From assembly GCA_011682595.1 (NCBI GenBank), contig JAACEH010000102.1, positions 1-6,707 of the forward strand: a stretch of DNA of 6,707 nucleotides, written 5' to 3'. The translations under genes and the position numbers were made by a program. Below are positions 1 to 6,707 of the stretch, piece by piece. Every line of letters starts with the position of its first letter. The stretch's first letter is position 1. The notes beneath the pieces are model-generated. The model saw only the letters and a program-made list of their open reading frames with translations, did not search any database and was not told the DNA's origin. The DNA comes from Anaerolineaceae bacterium. GTDB taxonomy: Bacteria > Planctomycetota > Phycisphaerae > FEN-1346 > JAACEH01.

Positions 1-3000
1 GCTCGGTCCGGGTCGAGGATTGCAGCCTGGGCTGGTTCAGCGGGCTGAGGGTCGGCCGGCTTCGCGTGGCCTCGGCCTCCGGCAGCCTGGAGGAGCCGCT
101 GCTTTCGATCAACGGTCTTCATCTGAAGTACCAGCCCTGGGAACTCATCGGCGCCCTTACGGCCGAGCGGCCCAACCTCGGCCGGGCGGTCATCGAGTGG
201 GTCAGCATTCGCGTGGTTCGCGACCCGGGCGGCAAACTCGACCTGCTGAAGTCCACCGCCCCCGCGCCGGACTTCGAGTCGATCAAGGTCCTGGACGGCA
301 TGGTTTACCTTCTGGACTTGCAGGCGGGCACACAGCGTTACGTTTCGCAACTGCGGGTGAAGGTGGGCCGCCTGTCCCGGTCCGAGAAAGCTTACGTCAC
401 CGGCAGCGGGCGACTGCACTTTCCGGCCGTCCCGAAGGACGGCCAGTCGCCGGTGGCCGAGGGTGAAGCGATTCCGCAGGAGGAAGACCTGATTCCCAGC
501 GGGGTGATCAGCCTGTCGGGCATGCTGGACCACTTCGATTTGAACAATGTCGCGGGCATCATCGGCGGATGCGACATCGAGTGGAAAGACGTCAACGTCG
601 GTTACTTTTTGCCGCAGGGCCGCGCCCCGGCCGGGCTGCTTCCCGCGATCGACGCCCCGACCGGCGGGCAGGTGACCCTGGCCATCGACGAAGCCGACCT
701 GATCGAGGTCGAGGGCAGTGTTTCGGCATCGCAGTTGATCGTCAAGGCCCCGGGGGGGCAGAAGCGCGTGAATCTGGGCCACCTGACAGTGGGCTTCATC
801 GGCAGCTACAACAAGGCGAGCGGAGACGCCAAATTCAAGCCGGTGCAGGTGTCCGGGGCCGGCAGCGCAGTTCGTGTCAGCGGCGAGTTACACCGGGCGG
901 CCGACGGGGCCTGGAACGGCGAACTGAAGGTCGGCGGCACGTTGAGCTGGGCGCCCCTGAAGGAGGGCCTGCCTCCGCTGGGCGAGGTCCTGGCCCCGGT
1001 GGCCGTGGCCACGGGGACGGCAAAGATCGAGGATCTGACCATCACCGTGGCCGACAGCGTGGCTCGCCTCAAGGCCGGGTCCATCAACCTGGACCGCACG
1101 GAAGTGATGTGGAAGCCTTGGTTCGAGAAGCCTTCGAATCGGCGGGCACGCCTGAAGGTTGATGCCCGGATCGATCTGGCGGCTCGCGATATTCAATATG
1201 CCGAGGTGCTTCTGCTGGTTGGCGACGAGGTGGAGACAGGCGGCAAGAAGTTTGCCGCCGAGGTCAGCCTTGCGGCCCGGACCGGGACGGCGGCGGCGGA
1301 TAAAGGTGAATCCGAGGCCGGCCGGTCGGCCGGGCGAAAGCTGACCATCGACCTTGAAGTGCCCGAGGTGGCGCTGTTGTCGCGGCACATGCCGGCGGCT
1401 GCCCTGCTGGTCGAGAAGCTGCAGGCGACGGGGACTCTTGCGGCTCAAGTGACGGTGTGGGCGGACACCGACGACCTGGCTGTTTCGGCGAAGGTTGACG
1501 GCAACGGACTGTCGCTGAGGAAGGGGGCGGGCGCGGGGAAGCCCCGGGGCAAGTTCCTGGCGGCGGAAGTTCGCGGGCGGCTGAAAGGCCCCCAGGGCCG
1601 GCCGGAGTTCAACTTCGCCGAACTGAGGCTGGAGGACGGCACCGTGACCTGGCGGGGCAATCTGAGTCTGCGGCCGGGCGACGGCGACAAGCCGCCCCGC
1701 ACGGTTTTCAGCGGCCGCCTCGACGCCCGGGGCGTCCAGCAGTGGGTGCGGCTGCTTCGTCCGTTCCTGTCTTGGAAAGGACTGTCTCTGGCCCTGGTCG
1801 GGAACCTGCAGTGCGACCTGGAAGGCTACGTCGATGGCCGGGAGTTTTTCCTGGACCTTCAGGCCGATGCGGCCCGGGCCAGCATCGAACTGAACAAGTC
1901 GGCCAAAGCCAGGGCGGCAACCGGCCGCCTGATGGTCAAGCCCCTGGGCGAGCCGGCCGGCGGCCAGGTGACGGCCGTTTACCTGTTCGGCCAGGACCGC
2001 CTGTTGCTCAAGCGCTTCGTGGCCCACCTGGGCGACAGCACGATCATGCTGAAAGGGCGCATAGACGAGGCGAAGAAGTTGGTCATGTCCGACCGGCCGG
2101 ACCACGCCCCACCGTGTGAGCTGCAGGCCGAGGTGACTTCCGACAGTGTGGACAAACTGCTGGACAATCTGCCGTCGCTGGAATCCCTGGTGCGGGCCTA
2201 CGGCGTCGGTGGTGGACTGCGTTGGCGAGGCAGTGTGTCGATTGGCGAGCGGACGCGGGTGACATCGCTGCTGGACCTGACCGATACCGTCTACACGGTG
2301 CCGGGCGAACTGACCAAGACGGCGGGTCTGAAGCAGACGATCGGCCTGGACGTCCATTGGCCGAGCGACTCGCCGGACAAGGTCACGGAACTGACCGTTG
2401 CCAAACTGGCCGCCGTGACCGGATCGAGCAAGGTGGACCTGGGCGGCCTGGTGTCGGTGGATCGTGAGGTCCTGGCCTCGCCGGCCAGCCCCGCGGCTTT
2501 GCGGCACGCTGTCCGCAGCGTGGACCTTCGCGGGCGGGTCAACCTGATCCAGGGTGATTCGCTGCGGCGGTATAGTCGCCTGTGGCGCCGGTGGTCCCAG
2601 CGGTACGACATCGAAGGCAGCGCCTCGGCCGCCCTTCAGGTGTCCGGCACTCGGGACGGCGGCCGCATTCATTTCGTCGTTGACGGCACCGCGGCGTCGT
2701 TCCAGTACGGCATGAGGGCCTCGGCCGGTGGCCCGGGTGAGTCCCGCATGGCGCGGTTCCTGTTCGGCGAGGCGACCCGCAAGCCGGCGGGCACCAGGGC
2801 TCGTGTTGAGCTGACTCTTAAGACGACGGAGATGGCCGGCGAGATGGCCCTGGAAGGGGCCATCCTTGACGTGGCCGACACTCACCTGACCTGCAGCGGC
2901 ACGATCTACGCGAAAGGTCGCCTGCCGGGTTCGCTGAGCGACGTGAACGGGTACGTTCTGCGCCTGGAGGGCAAGTCGGCCCAGCTGGCCAGGTTGGCCC

Positions 3001-4334
3001 AGTTGCTGCCCATGCCGGGGTTGCGGCGCCTTGACCCGCAGGGCGGCGTCGAGTTCTCGGTCGACGTGGCGGGCGACCCGTACAGCTTCGAATTGCGGGA
3101 CGGCAAGTTCATTTTCGACAAGGCCCACCTGAAGTACCGCGGCTCGGTGATTTCGATTGACGGTCGCCTGGCCGTCGGCCGGCGGCGCCTGACGGCCGAC
3201 GGCCTGTCGGTCGCGGTGGGCGAATCGTCGATCGTTCTTGCGGCGGACATCGCCCGGCCGTTCAACGCCCCGAAAGGGCGCCTGGCCCTTACCGGCGAGT
3301 ACCTCGACCTGGACAAGGTGCTGAAAACCTTCGGCATCGAGCAGATCGACCAGTCCCGGCCCATCATCGGCATTCCGGCCTTCTGGCCGCCGACGGCGCG
3401 GCTGCTGGGGCGGATGGAGGTCAGCGGCCACCTGGCCTTCGACCGTTTGAAATGGACCGACGACAAGTCTGTGCATTACGACTGGAGCGCTTTCGCGTCG
3501 GACTTCCGCCTGGCCGACGGGCAACTGGTGGCCGACCGCTTCAAGGCCGTGATGCTTGGCGGCGTAGTCATCGGCCGCGTGGCCGCGGACTTCAGGGAGG
3601 CCAACCCCTGGCTGAAGGTCGGCTACGACGCCCGCAACCTGAAAGCCGGCCCGGGGCTGACGGCGCTGGTCAAGCGACAGTTTCCGTCCCTGACCATTCA
3701 GGGCGCGGGCAACAGCACCTACCAGGCCCGTCAGCGGATGTTCGCCACGGCCGAGCAGTTCAACTACCCGGTGGGCCTCACCCGTTTCGAAGCCCTGGAC
3801 GGCACGATCGTCGGTCCGGTGGCGCCACAATGGCTGGCCGCTCTCTTCCCGGGGCTGAAACTGAGCCGCTACGCTTTCAGAAAGATGGAGAGCATTACCC
3901 GCCTGCGAGCGGACGGCCGGGCCGAGAGCGACATGCTTTTCGACGGTGTGCCGTATTCGCTGTACATCGCCGGCTACACCGAGGCCGACGGGACGGCCAG
4001 GTATTCCCTGGGCGTTGACCTGTTCAACAGCCTGCAGGGAGACGAGGCGGCCCGCAGCCTGGAGCAGGGCAGGATTCCCATGCTGTACTTTACGGGGAAG
4101 ATTGTCGGCAGCGAGTGGGGCGACCAGCGGGTCGATTACAAACTGGCTCCCGACGTGGCTTACGACCTCTTCCTGCGGCGAAACCTGTTCTTTAAGATAC
4201 TGAGTGTCGCCGGAGAGAAACGACGGCCGGACTTCAAGCCCTACAAGGCGCAGTTCGACACCCGGACGCCGGCGGCGGATGACAACCCCCGCGACGCCGG
4301 CGACAAGGACACAGACACAGACAAAGACCAGTAG
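1..4334 (+). CDS. AsmA-family large envelope protein (5' partial)
   Basis: The frame is open from the first complete codon at base 3 to a TAG stop at 4332-4334, giving at least 1443 residues. A GTG at 66 could be read as a start, but the 21 codons upstream are open and read as family-like sequence (LGWFSGLRVGRLRVAS), so the true N-terminus, with the expected membrane anchor, lies outside the window. The start of the visible part (bases 90-260) resembles an AsmA N-terminal region: a short strand, then a W..LIGAL segment and VSIRVVRDPGGKLDLL. The middle is long, low in cysteine and rich in alternating hydrophobic residues, as expected of stacked beta-strands. Bases 3390-4040 match the AsmA C-terminal pattern, with LGGVVIGRVAADF, PSLTIQGAGNSTYQ, FEALDGTIVGP and the LYIAGYTEADGTARYSLGVD stretch. 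The protein ends in an acidic tail. Members of this family (AsmA, TamB, YhdP, YdbH) are anchored in the inner membrane, span the periplasm and are linked to phospholipid transport to the outer membrane. The family call is firm; the specific substrate is unknown. Confidence 0.85.
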   Translation, partial: SVRVEDCSLGWFSGLRVGRLRVASASGSLEEPLLSINGLHLKYQPWELIGALTAERPNLGRAVIEWVSIRVVRDPGGKLDLLKSTAPAPDFESIKVLDGMVYLLDLQAGTQRYVSQLRVKVGRLSRSEKAYVTGSGRLHFPAVPKDGQSPVAEGEAIPQEEDLIPSGVISLSGMLDHFDLNNVAGIIGGCDIEWKDVNVGYFLPQGRAPAGLLPAIDAPTGGQVTLAIDEADLIEVEGSVSASQLIVKAPGGQKRVNLGHLTVGFIGSYNKASGDAKFKPVQVSGAGSAVRVSGELHRAADGAWNGELKVGGTLSWAPLKEGLPPLGEVLAPVAVATGTAKIEDLTITVADSVARLKAGSINLDRTEVMWKPWFEKPSNRRARLKVDARIDLAARDIQYAEVLLLVGDEVETGGKKFAAEVSLAARTGTAAADKGESEAGRSAGRKLTIDLEVPEVALLSRHMPAAALLVEKLQATGTLAAQVTVWADTDDLAVSAKVDGNGLSLRKGAGAGKPRGKFLAAEVRGRLKGPQGRPEFNFAELRLEDGTVTWRGNLSLRPGDGDKPPRTVFSGRLDARGVQQWVRLLRPFLSWKGLSLALVGNLQCDLEGYVDGREFFLDLQADAARASIELNKSAKARAATGRLMVKPLGEPAGGQVTAVYLFGQDRLLLKRFVAHLGDSTIMLKGRIDEAKKLVMSDRPDHAPPCELQAEVTSDSVDKLLDNLPSLESLVRAYGVGGGLRWRGSVSIGERTRVTSLLDLTDTVYTVPGELTKTAGLKQTIGLDVHWPSDSPDKVTELTVAKLAAVTGSSKVDLGGLVSVDREVLASPASPAALRHAVRSVDLRGRVNLIQGDSLRRYSRLWRRWSQRYDIEGSASAALQVSGTRDGGRIHFVVDGTAASFQYGMRASAGGPGESRMARFLFGEATRKPAGTRARVELTLKTTEMAGEMALEGAILDVADTHLTCSGTIYAKGRLPGSLSDVNGYVLRLEGKSAQLARLAQLLPMPGLRRLDPQGGVEFSVDVAGDPYSFELRDGKFIFDKAHLKYRGSVISIDGRLAVGRRRLTADGLSVAVGESSIVLAADIARPFNAPKGRLALTGEYLDLDKVLKTFGIEQIDQSRPIIGIPAFWPPTARLLGRMEVSGHLAFDRLKWTDDKSVHYDWSAFASDFRLADGQLVADRFKAVMLGGVVIGRVAADFREANPWLKVGYDARNLKAGPGLTALVKRQFPSLTIQGAGNSTYQARQRMFATAEQFNYPVGLTRFEALDGTIVGPVAPQWLAALFPGLKLSRYAFRKMESITRLRADGRAESDMLFDGVPYSLYIAGYTEADGTARYSLGVDLFNSLQGDEAARSLEQGRIPMLYFTGKIVGSEWGDQRVDYKLAPDVAYDLFLRRNLFFKILSVAGEKRRPDFKPYKAQFDTRTPAADDNPRDAGDKDTDTDKDQ
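501..3251 (+). repeat. Degenerate nine-residue beta-strand motif, about ten copies, in the AsmA-like protein
   Basis: A protein-level motif of the form small-x-[VIL]-x-[hydrophobic]-x-[G/A]-x-[LIV] recurs through the gene. Copies I can place are GVISLSGML (501-527), DLIEVEGSV (696-722), SAVRVSGEL (864-890), GTVTWRGNL (1638-1664), STIMLKGRI (2037-2063), SKVDLGGLV (2427-2453), GEMALEGAI (2838-2864), THLTCSGTI (2880-2906), SVISIDGRL (3144-3170) and SSIVLAADI (3225-3251). The DNA of the copies is not obviously similar, so these are old structural repeats rather than recent duplications. Alternating hydrophobic residues followed by a glycine fit a beta-strand running into a turn, as in the groove-forming repeats of AsmA-type proteins. 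Confidence 0.5.
4302..4328 (+). repeat. Low-complexity GACAMR-type tract encoding the acidic tail
   Basis: The last codons of the AsmA-like gene form a short run of GAC codons alternating with ACA or AAR codons, encoding DKDTDTDKD just before the stop. Together with the preceding PAADDNPRDAG stretch this makes a charged, probably unstructured C-terminal tail of about 20 residues. Such tracts can change in length by slippage, although this one is short. Confidence 0.5.
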
Positions 4335-4343
4335 GGAACTCCC

Positions 4344-4347
4344 GGAG
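4344..4347 (+). promoter_or_regulatory. Ribosome binding site for ubiD
   Basis: GGAG lies seven bases before the TTG at 4355, in the 20 bp gap after the AsmA-like stop codon. It supports the TTG start, which is also where the conserved UbiD N-terminus begins. Confidence 0.65.
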
Positions 4348-4354
4348 TCTGCTC

Positions 4355-5815
4355 TTGGCCTACAGGAATCTGCAGGAATTTCTTCAGCGACTCGAGTCGG
4401 CGGGACAGTTGCAGCGAATCGGCGTCGAGGTCGACGCGGAGTTGGAGATCACCGAGATGGCCGACCGCCAGGTCAAGCGCGGCGGGCCGGCCCTGCTGAT
4501 GGAAAACGTTCGCGGGTCGGCTTTCCCGCTGCTCATCAACGCCTTTGCCTCAAGGCAGCGTATGGCCTGGGCCCTGGGCGTTGAGGATTGCCGGGAGATC
4601 GCCGGGCGGATTCGCGACCTCCTGACCGCCCGTCCACCCGAGGGCCTGATCGACAAGATCAAGGGCCTGGGGCAACTCGTCGAGTTGTCGCAGTACGCGC
4701 CGAAGTCGGTCGCTTCGGGGGCCTGCCAGGAGGTGGTCCTCACCGGGCAGGGCGCTTCGCTCGAGGCGCTTCCGATTCTGAAGTGCTGGCCCGGCGACGG
4801 GGGGAAATTCATCACCCTCGGGGCGGTCTTCACGCCCAGCCGCGAGACGGGCCACCAGAACTCAGGGGTCTATCGCCTGCAGGTCTACGACGCCCGCACC
4901 ACGGGCATGCACATCCACGCCCACCACGACGGGCAACGGCACTACCTCCAGTGGCAGTCGGCCGGCCAGGCGATGCCCGCGGCGGTGGTCCTGGGCGGTG
5001 ACCCGGCCTGTGTTTACGCGGCCACTGCTCCCACGCCTCCGGGTATGGACGAGATGCTGCTGGCCGGTTTCATTCGCCGCAAGCCGGTGCCCATGGTGCG
5101 CTGCAAGACGATCGAGGTCGAGGTGCCAGCCGAGGCCGAGATCGTCATCGAGGGCGCAGTCGCCCCGGACGAGCGGCGGACCGAAGGCCCTTTCGGCGAC
5201 CACACCGGTTACTACAGCCTGGCCGACCAATACCCGGTCTTTCACGTTTCGGCCATCACTCACCGCCGCAATGCCGTCTACCCGGCGACCGTCGTCGGCC
5301 GACCGCCCATGGAAGACTGCTTCATGGGCAAGGCCACCGAACGAATATTCCTCCCCTTGCTGCAGACGATCGTACCCGAGGTGGTGGACTACGATCTGCC
5401 GCTGTTCGGGGTCTTTCACAACTTCGTCTTCGTGGCTATCCGCAAGACCTACCCCCTGCAGGCCCGCAAGGTCATGCACGCCCTGTGGGGTCTGGGGCAG
5501 ATGATGCTGACCAAGTTCATCATCGTGGTTGACCACGACACGAACGTCCACGACGCCGACGAGGTGCTGTGGCGAGTGGGCAACAACGTCGATCCCGGCC
5601 GCGACGTGGAGATCGTCGCCGGGCCGCTGGACGCCCTCGACCATGCCGCGCCGCAGCCCTGCGCCGGGACCAAGATGGGCATTGACGCCACGCGAAAGAT
5701 CCCCGGGGAAGGGCAGGTTCGCCCCTGGCCCGAGGACATCCGCATGGCCGAGCGCGTCGTTCGCCGGGTCACCAGCCGCTGGAAGGAGTATGGGTTTGAC
5801 GACCAGTTGCCCTGA
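4355..5815 (+). CDS. ubiD: UbiD-family prenylated-FMN-dependent decarboxylase (probable menaquinone/ubiquinone biosynthesis)
   Basis: This is a complete 486-residue protein, close to the length of E. coli UbiD (about 497). It probably removes the ring carboxylate from a prenylated aromatic quinone precursor, using prenylated FMN supplied by a UbiX-type enzyme, which is not in this window. The TTG start is backed by GGAG seven bases upstream and by the N-terminus MAYRNLQEFLQRLESAGQL, which is typical of the family. Recognisable sites are the cofactor and metal segment QNSGVYRLQVYD (N169, R174), a histidine-rich stretch MHIHAHHDG (185-193), E233 in MDEMLLAGF, and EGPFGDHTGYY with E277 and D282. 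R174, E277 and D282 match the Arg-Glu-Glu/Asp catalytic set known from UbiD enzymes. KMGIDATRKIPGE (440-452) is also conserved. The TTGMH segment and the neighbouring methyltransferase fit the menaquinone-type group (MqnL/SCO4490-like), but the ubiquinone enzyme or a UbiD acting on another aromatic acid cannot be excluded. The family call is secure; the substrate is inference. Confidence 0.93.
   Translation: MAYRNLQEFLQRLESAGQLQRIGVEVDAELEITEMADRQVKRGGPALLMENVRGSAFPLLINAFASRQRMAWALGVEDCREIAGRIRDLLTARPPEGLIDKIKGLGQLVELSQYAPKSVASGACQEVVLTGQGASLEALPILKCWPGDGGKFITLGAVFTPSRETGHQNSGVYRLQVYDARTTGMHIHAHHDGQRHYLQWQSAGQAMPAAVVLGGDPACVYAATAPTPPGMDEMLLAGFIRRKPVPMVRCKTIEVEVPAEAEIVIEGAVAPDERRTEGPFGDHTGYYSLADQYPVFHVSAITHRRNAVYPATVVGRPPMEDCFMGKATERIFLPLLQTIVPEVVDYDLPLFGVFHNFVFVAIRKTYPLQARKVMHALWGLGQMMLTKFIIVVDHDTNVHDADEVLWRVGNNVDPGRDVEIVAGPLDALDHAAPQPCAGTKMGIDATRKIPGEGQVRPWPEDIRMAERVVRRVTSRWKEYGFDDQLP
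5783..5788 (+). promoter_or_regulatory. Ribosome binding site for ubiE/menG, inside the end of ubiD
   Basis: AAGGAG lies within the last codons of ubiD. It is one base from the ATG at 5790, too close for normal initiation, and seven bases from the TTG at 5796. Seven is the same spacing as at the ubiD TTG start, so the site favours TTG at 5796. Confidence 0.6.
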
Positions 5816-6557
5816 GGCCGGGCCCCGGCAGGGCAGGTTGCCGGCGGCGGAGGTGCAGAGGATGTTCGCCGAGATCACTCCGCGCTACGACCTGCTGAAC
5901 CACCTGCTGAGCTTCGGCCTGGATCGTCTGTGGCGTCGCCGTCTGGCCCGGCAGGTCCGGCCGCCGGAGTCCGCCGGGGCGACGCTTCGCGTGGCCGACC
6001 TCTGTTGCGGCACCGGCGACCTGGCGGCGGACCTGGCCCGCCGGGCCGGGCCGGGTAGCGAGGTGCTGGGCCTGGACTTCTGCCGGCCGATGATCGACCG
6101 GGCCCGCCGCAAGTACGGAGCGTTGCCTGGTGTGCGGTTCGCCGTGGCCGACGCCATGAGTCTGCCGCTGGCCGACGGGGCGTTCGATGTTGTAGCCGTG
6201 GCCTTCGGTGTGCGCAACGTCGAGAATCTCGACGCGGCGCTCTCGGAGATGGTTCGCGTGACGCGGCGCGGCGGGTGCATCCTGATCCTGGAGTTCTGCC
6301 CGCCCGAAGGCGCGGTGTGGGGCGCCATTTTTGGCTTCTATTTTGGCCACCTGTTGCCTATCGTAGGATGCCTCATTTCAGGCCACCGGTCGGCCTACCG
6401 ATACCTTCAAGCCTCGGTCGGGCGGTTTCCGGGCCCGGGCGAGCTGGCCTCCCGTCTGGAGCGTGCCGGGGCCTGCGATGTCCGCCCCCGCAGGCTGATC
6501 GGCGGCGTGGCGGCGCTGACGGTGGCCACCAGGAGCGGCCCCGGACACAGGGAGTGA
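5796..6557 (+). CDS. ubiE: UbiE/MenG-family quinone C-methyltransferase
   Basis: This encodes a SAM-dependent methyltransferase of 253 residues from the TTG start (255 from the ATG at 5790), close to the E. coli UbiE length of 251. It should add the ring methyl group to demethylmenaquinone (MenG role) or to the ubiquinone precursor (UbiE role) at the cytoplasmic face of the membrane. The family N-terminus is present as VQRMFAEITPRYDLLNHLLS followed by FGLDRLWRR (20-49). Motif I of the Rossmann fold is DLCCGTGDLA (68-77), the acidic strand end is VLGLDF (90-95), and VADAMSLPLADGAFD (117-131) follows. The UbiE hallmark FGVRNVENLDAAL then EMVRVTRRGG (137-160) is clear, as are LEFCPPEG, SAYRYLQASVGRFP (199-212) and the end GGVAALTVA. 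It overlaps ubiD by 20 bp, suggesting translational coupling. The start could be the ATG two codons earlier, but spacing from AAGGAG favours TTG. Which quinone it acts on is not settled by the sequence. Confidence 0.92.
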   Translation: MTTSCPEAGPRQGRLPAAEVQRMFAEITPRYDLLNHLLSFGLDRLWRRRLARQVRPPESAGATLRVADLCCGTGDLAADLARRAGPGSEVLGLDFCRPMIDRARRKYGALPGVRFAVADAMSLPLADGAFDVVAVAFGVRNVENLDAALSEMVRVTRRGGCILILEFCPPEGAVWGAIFGFYFGHLLPIVGCLISGHRSAYRYLQASVGRFPGPGELASRLERAGACDVRPRRLIGGVAALTVATRSGPGHRE

Positions 6558-6567
6558 CACAAAGAGC

Positions 6568-6707
6568 ATGGAATGTGGCCACTGCTATTTCGCCCGTGAC
6601 GGTCGCACTGAGGACAGGTGGTGCCGGTCCTGCGGTCGCAGTTACCGCCCGGGCGTGAACGTCTACCTGGGCTTCGTGACGCTGGTCTACCTGGTCTTCG
6701 TCCGCTA
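6568..6707 (+). CDS. Small zinc-ribbon protein with probable membrane segment (3' partial)
   Basis: An ATG at 6568, ten bases after the ubiE stop, opens a frame that stays open for 46 codons to the right edge. It begins MECGHCYFARDG and carries CxxC pairs at residues 3-6 and 19-22 (CGHC and CRSC), the pattern of a four-cysteine zinc ribbon. From about residue 31 it becomes strongly hydrophobic (VYLGFVTLVYLVFV), which looks like the start of a transmembrane helix. The ribosome binding site is weak: AGGGAG at 6549-6554 is 13 bases away, and the purine run at 6561-6566 is one base away. No other in-frame start is visible close upstream. I do not recognise the family. The layout (N-terminal zinc ribbon then membrane) occurs in many small bacterial membrane proteins of unknown role. 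The remainder lies outside the window, so total length and function are unknown. Confidence 0.7.
   Translation, partial: MECGHCYFARDGRTEDRWCRSCGRSYRPGVNVYLGFVTLVYLVFVR

Larger units (their letters stand above)
1..6707 (+). other. Probable single operon: AsmA-like, ubiD, ubiE/menG, zinc-ribbon protein
   Basis: All four genes run in the same direction. The gaps are 20 bp, a 20 bp overlap, and 10 bp, leaving no room for a terminator followed by a promoter. The promoter must lie left of the window, and the unit may continue to the right. Co-transcription is inferred from spacing only. Confidence 0.65.

Noticed and set aside
66..68. GTG at 66 as the true start of the AsmA-like gene
   Set aside because: The frame is open to the left edge and the upstream codons read as AsmA-like sequence; starting here would also leave the protein without the expected membrane anchor.
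1003..1014. Perfect 12 bp palindrome CCGTGGCCACGG
   Set aside because: It is inside the AsmA-like coding region, unpaired with any other site, and plausible by chance in sequence this rich in GGCC.
888..3830. A 980-codon open frame on the minus strand opposite the AsmA-like gene
   Set aside because: It lies codon-for-codon opposite the sense frame, so its stops can only arise from sense TTA, CTA or TCA codons, which are rare at this GC content. It ends exactly opposite the TTA leucine codon at 888-890. The product is rich in Arg, Gln, His and Pro with no domain I recognise, while the sense protein is clearly AsmA-like.
5529..5795. N-terminal extension of the methyltransferase frame back to an ATG at 5529
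   Set aside because: The extra residues are a Thr/Ser/Pro/Arg-rich reading of ubiD in another frame. UbiE proteins begin near the VQRMF motif, and a good ribosome binding site lies at 5783-5788.
5817..5829. GC-rich inverted repeat just after the ubiD stop, considered as a terminator
   Set aside because: The stem is only five to six base pairs with a tiny loop, has no following T-run, and lies inside the coding region of ubiE.
4862..5878. A 338-codon open frame on the minus strand opposite ubiD
   Set aside because: This is the same codon-opposite shadow effect; its stop is opposite a sense TCA serine codon at 4862-4864, and the sense strand encodes a clear UbiD protein.
6275..6658. Plus-strand open frame overlapping the end of ubiE and the zinc-ribbon gene
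   Set aside because: It crosses two better-supported genes in a different frame and its product has no recognisable motif.

Overview
This window is a compact stretch of high-GC bacterial chromosome (about two-thirds G+C by eye) with every gene on the plus strand and almost no intergenic DNA. There are four genes: a very large AsmA-family protein whose 5' end lies off the left edge, a UbiD-family decarboxylase, a UbiE/MenG-family quinone C-methyltransferase, and the start of a small zinc-ribbon protein with a probable membrane segment that runs off the right edge. Gaps are 20 bp, a 20 bp overlap, and 10 bp, and I see no terminator or promoter between genes, so they look like one transcription unit.

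The organism is probably a diderm (an AsmA-type envelope protein implies an outer membrane) that makes a respiratory quinone. The pairing of UbiD and UbiE/MenG matches the last two ring-modifying steps of either ubiquinone synthesis or futalosine-route menaquinone synthesis. The UbiD protein reads more like the menaquinone-type group, and the layout would fit a non-proteobacterial lineage such as Planctomycetota. That placement is inference from memory, not from a search.

Layout: 1-4334 holds the AsmA-like gene, built of repeated beta-strand units with an AsmA C-terminal region and an acidic tail. 4355-5815 holds ubiD, complete, with a TTG start. 5796-6557 holds ubiE/menG, complete, starting inside the end of ubiD, probably also at TTG. 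6568-6707 holds the N-terminal 46 codons of the zinc-ribbon protein. No stretch of 300 bases is without a gene.

How the genes may work together: UbiD removes the ring carboxylate of the prenylated quinone precursor with a prenylated-FMN cofactor, and UbiE/MenG then methylates the ring using S-adenosylmethionine. The AsmA-like protein belongs to a family linked to lipid movement across the periplasm. Its place beside genes for a membrane lipid quinone is suggestive, but may be only shared housekeeping expression. I found no mobile element, CRISPR array, RNA gene or clearly new system; the most interesting points are the gene association and the repeated motif in the AsmA-like protein.
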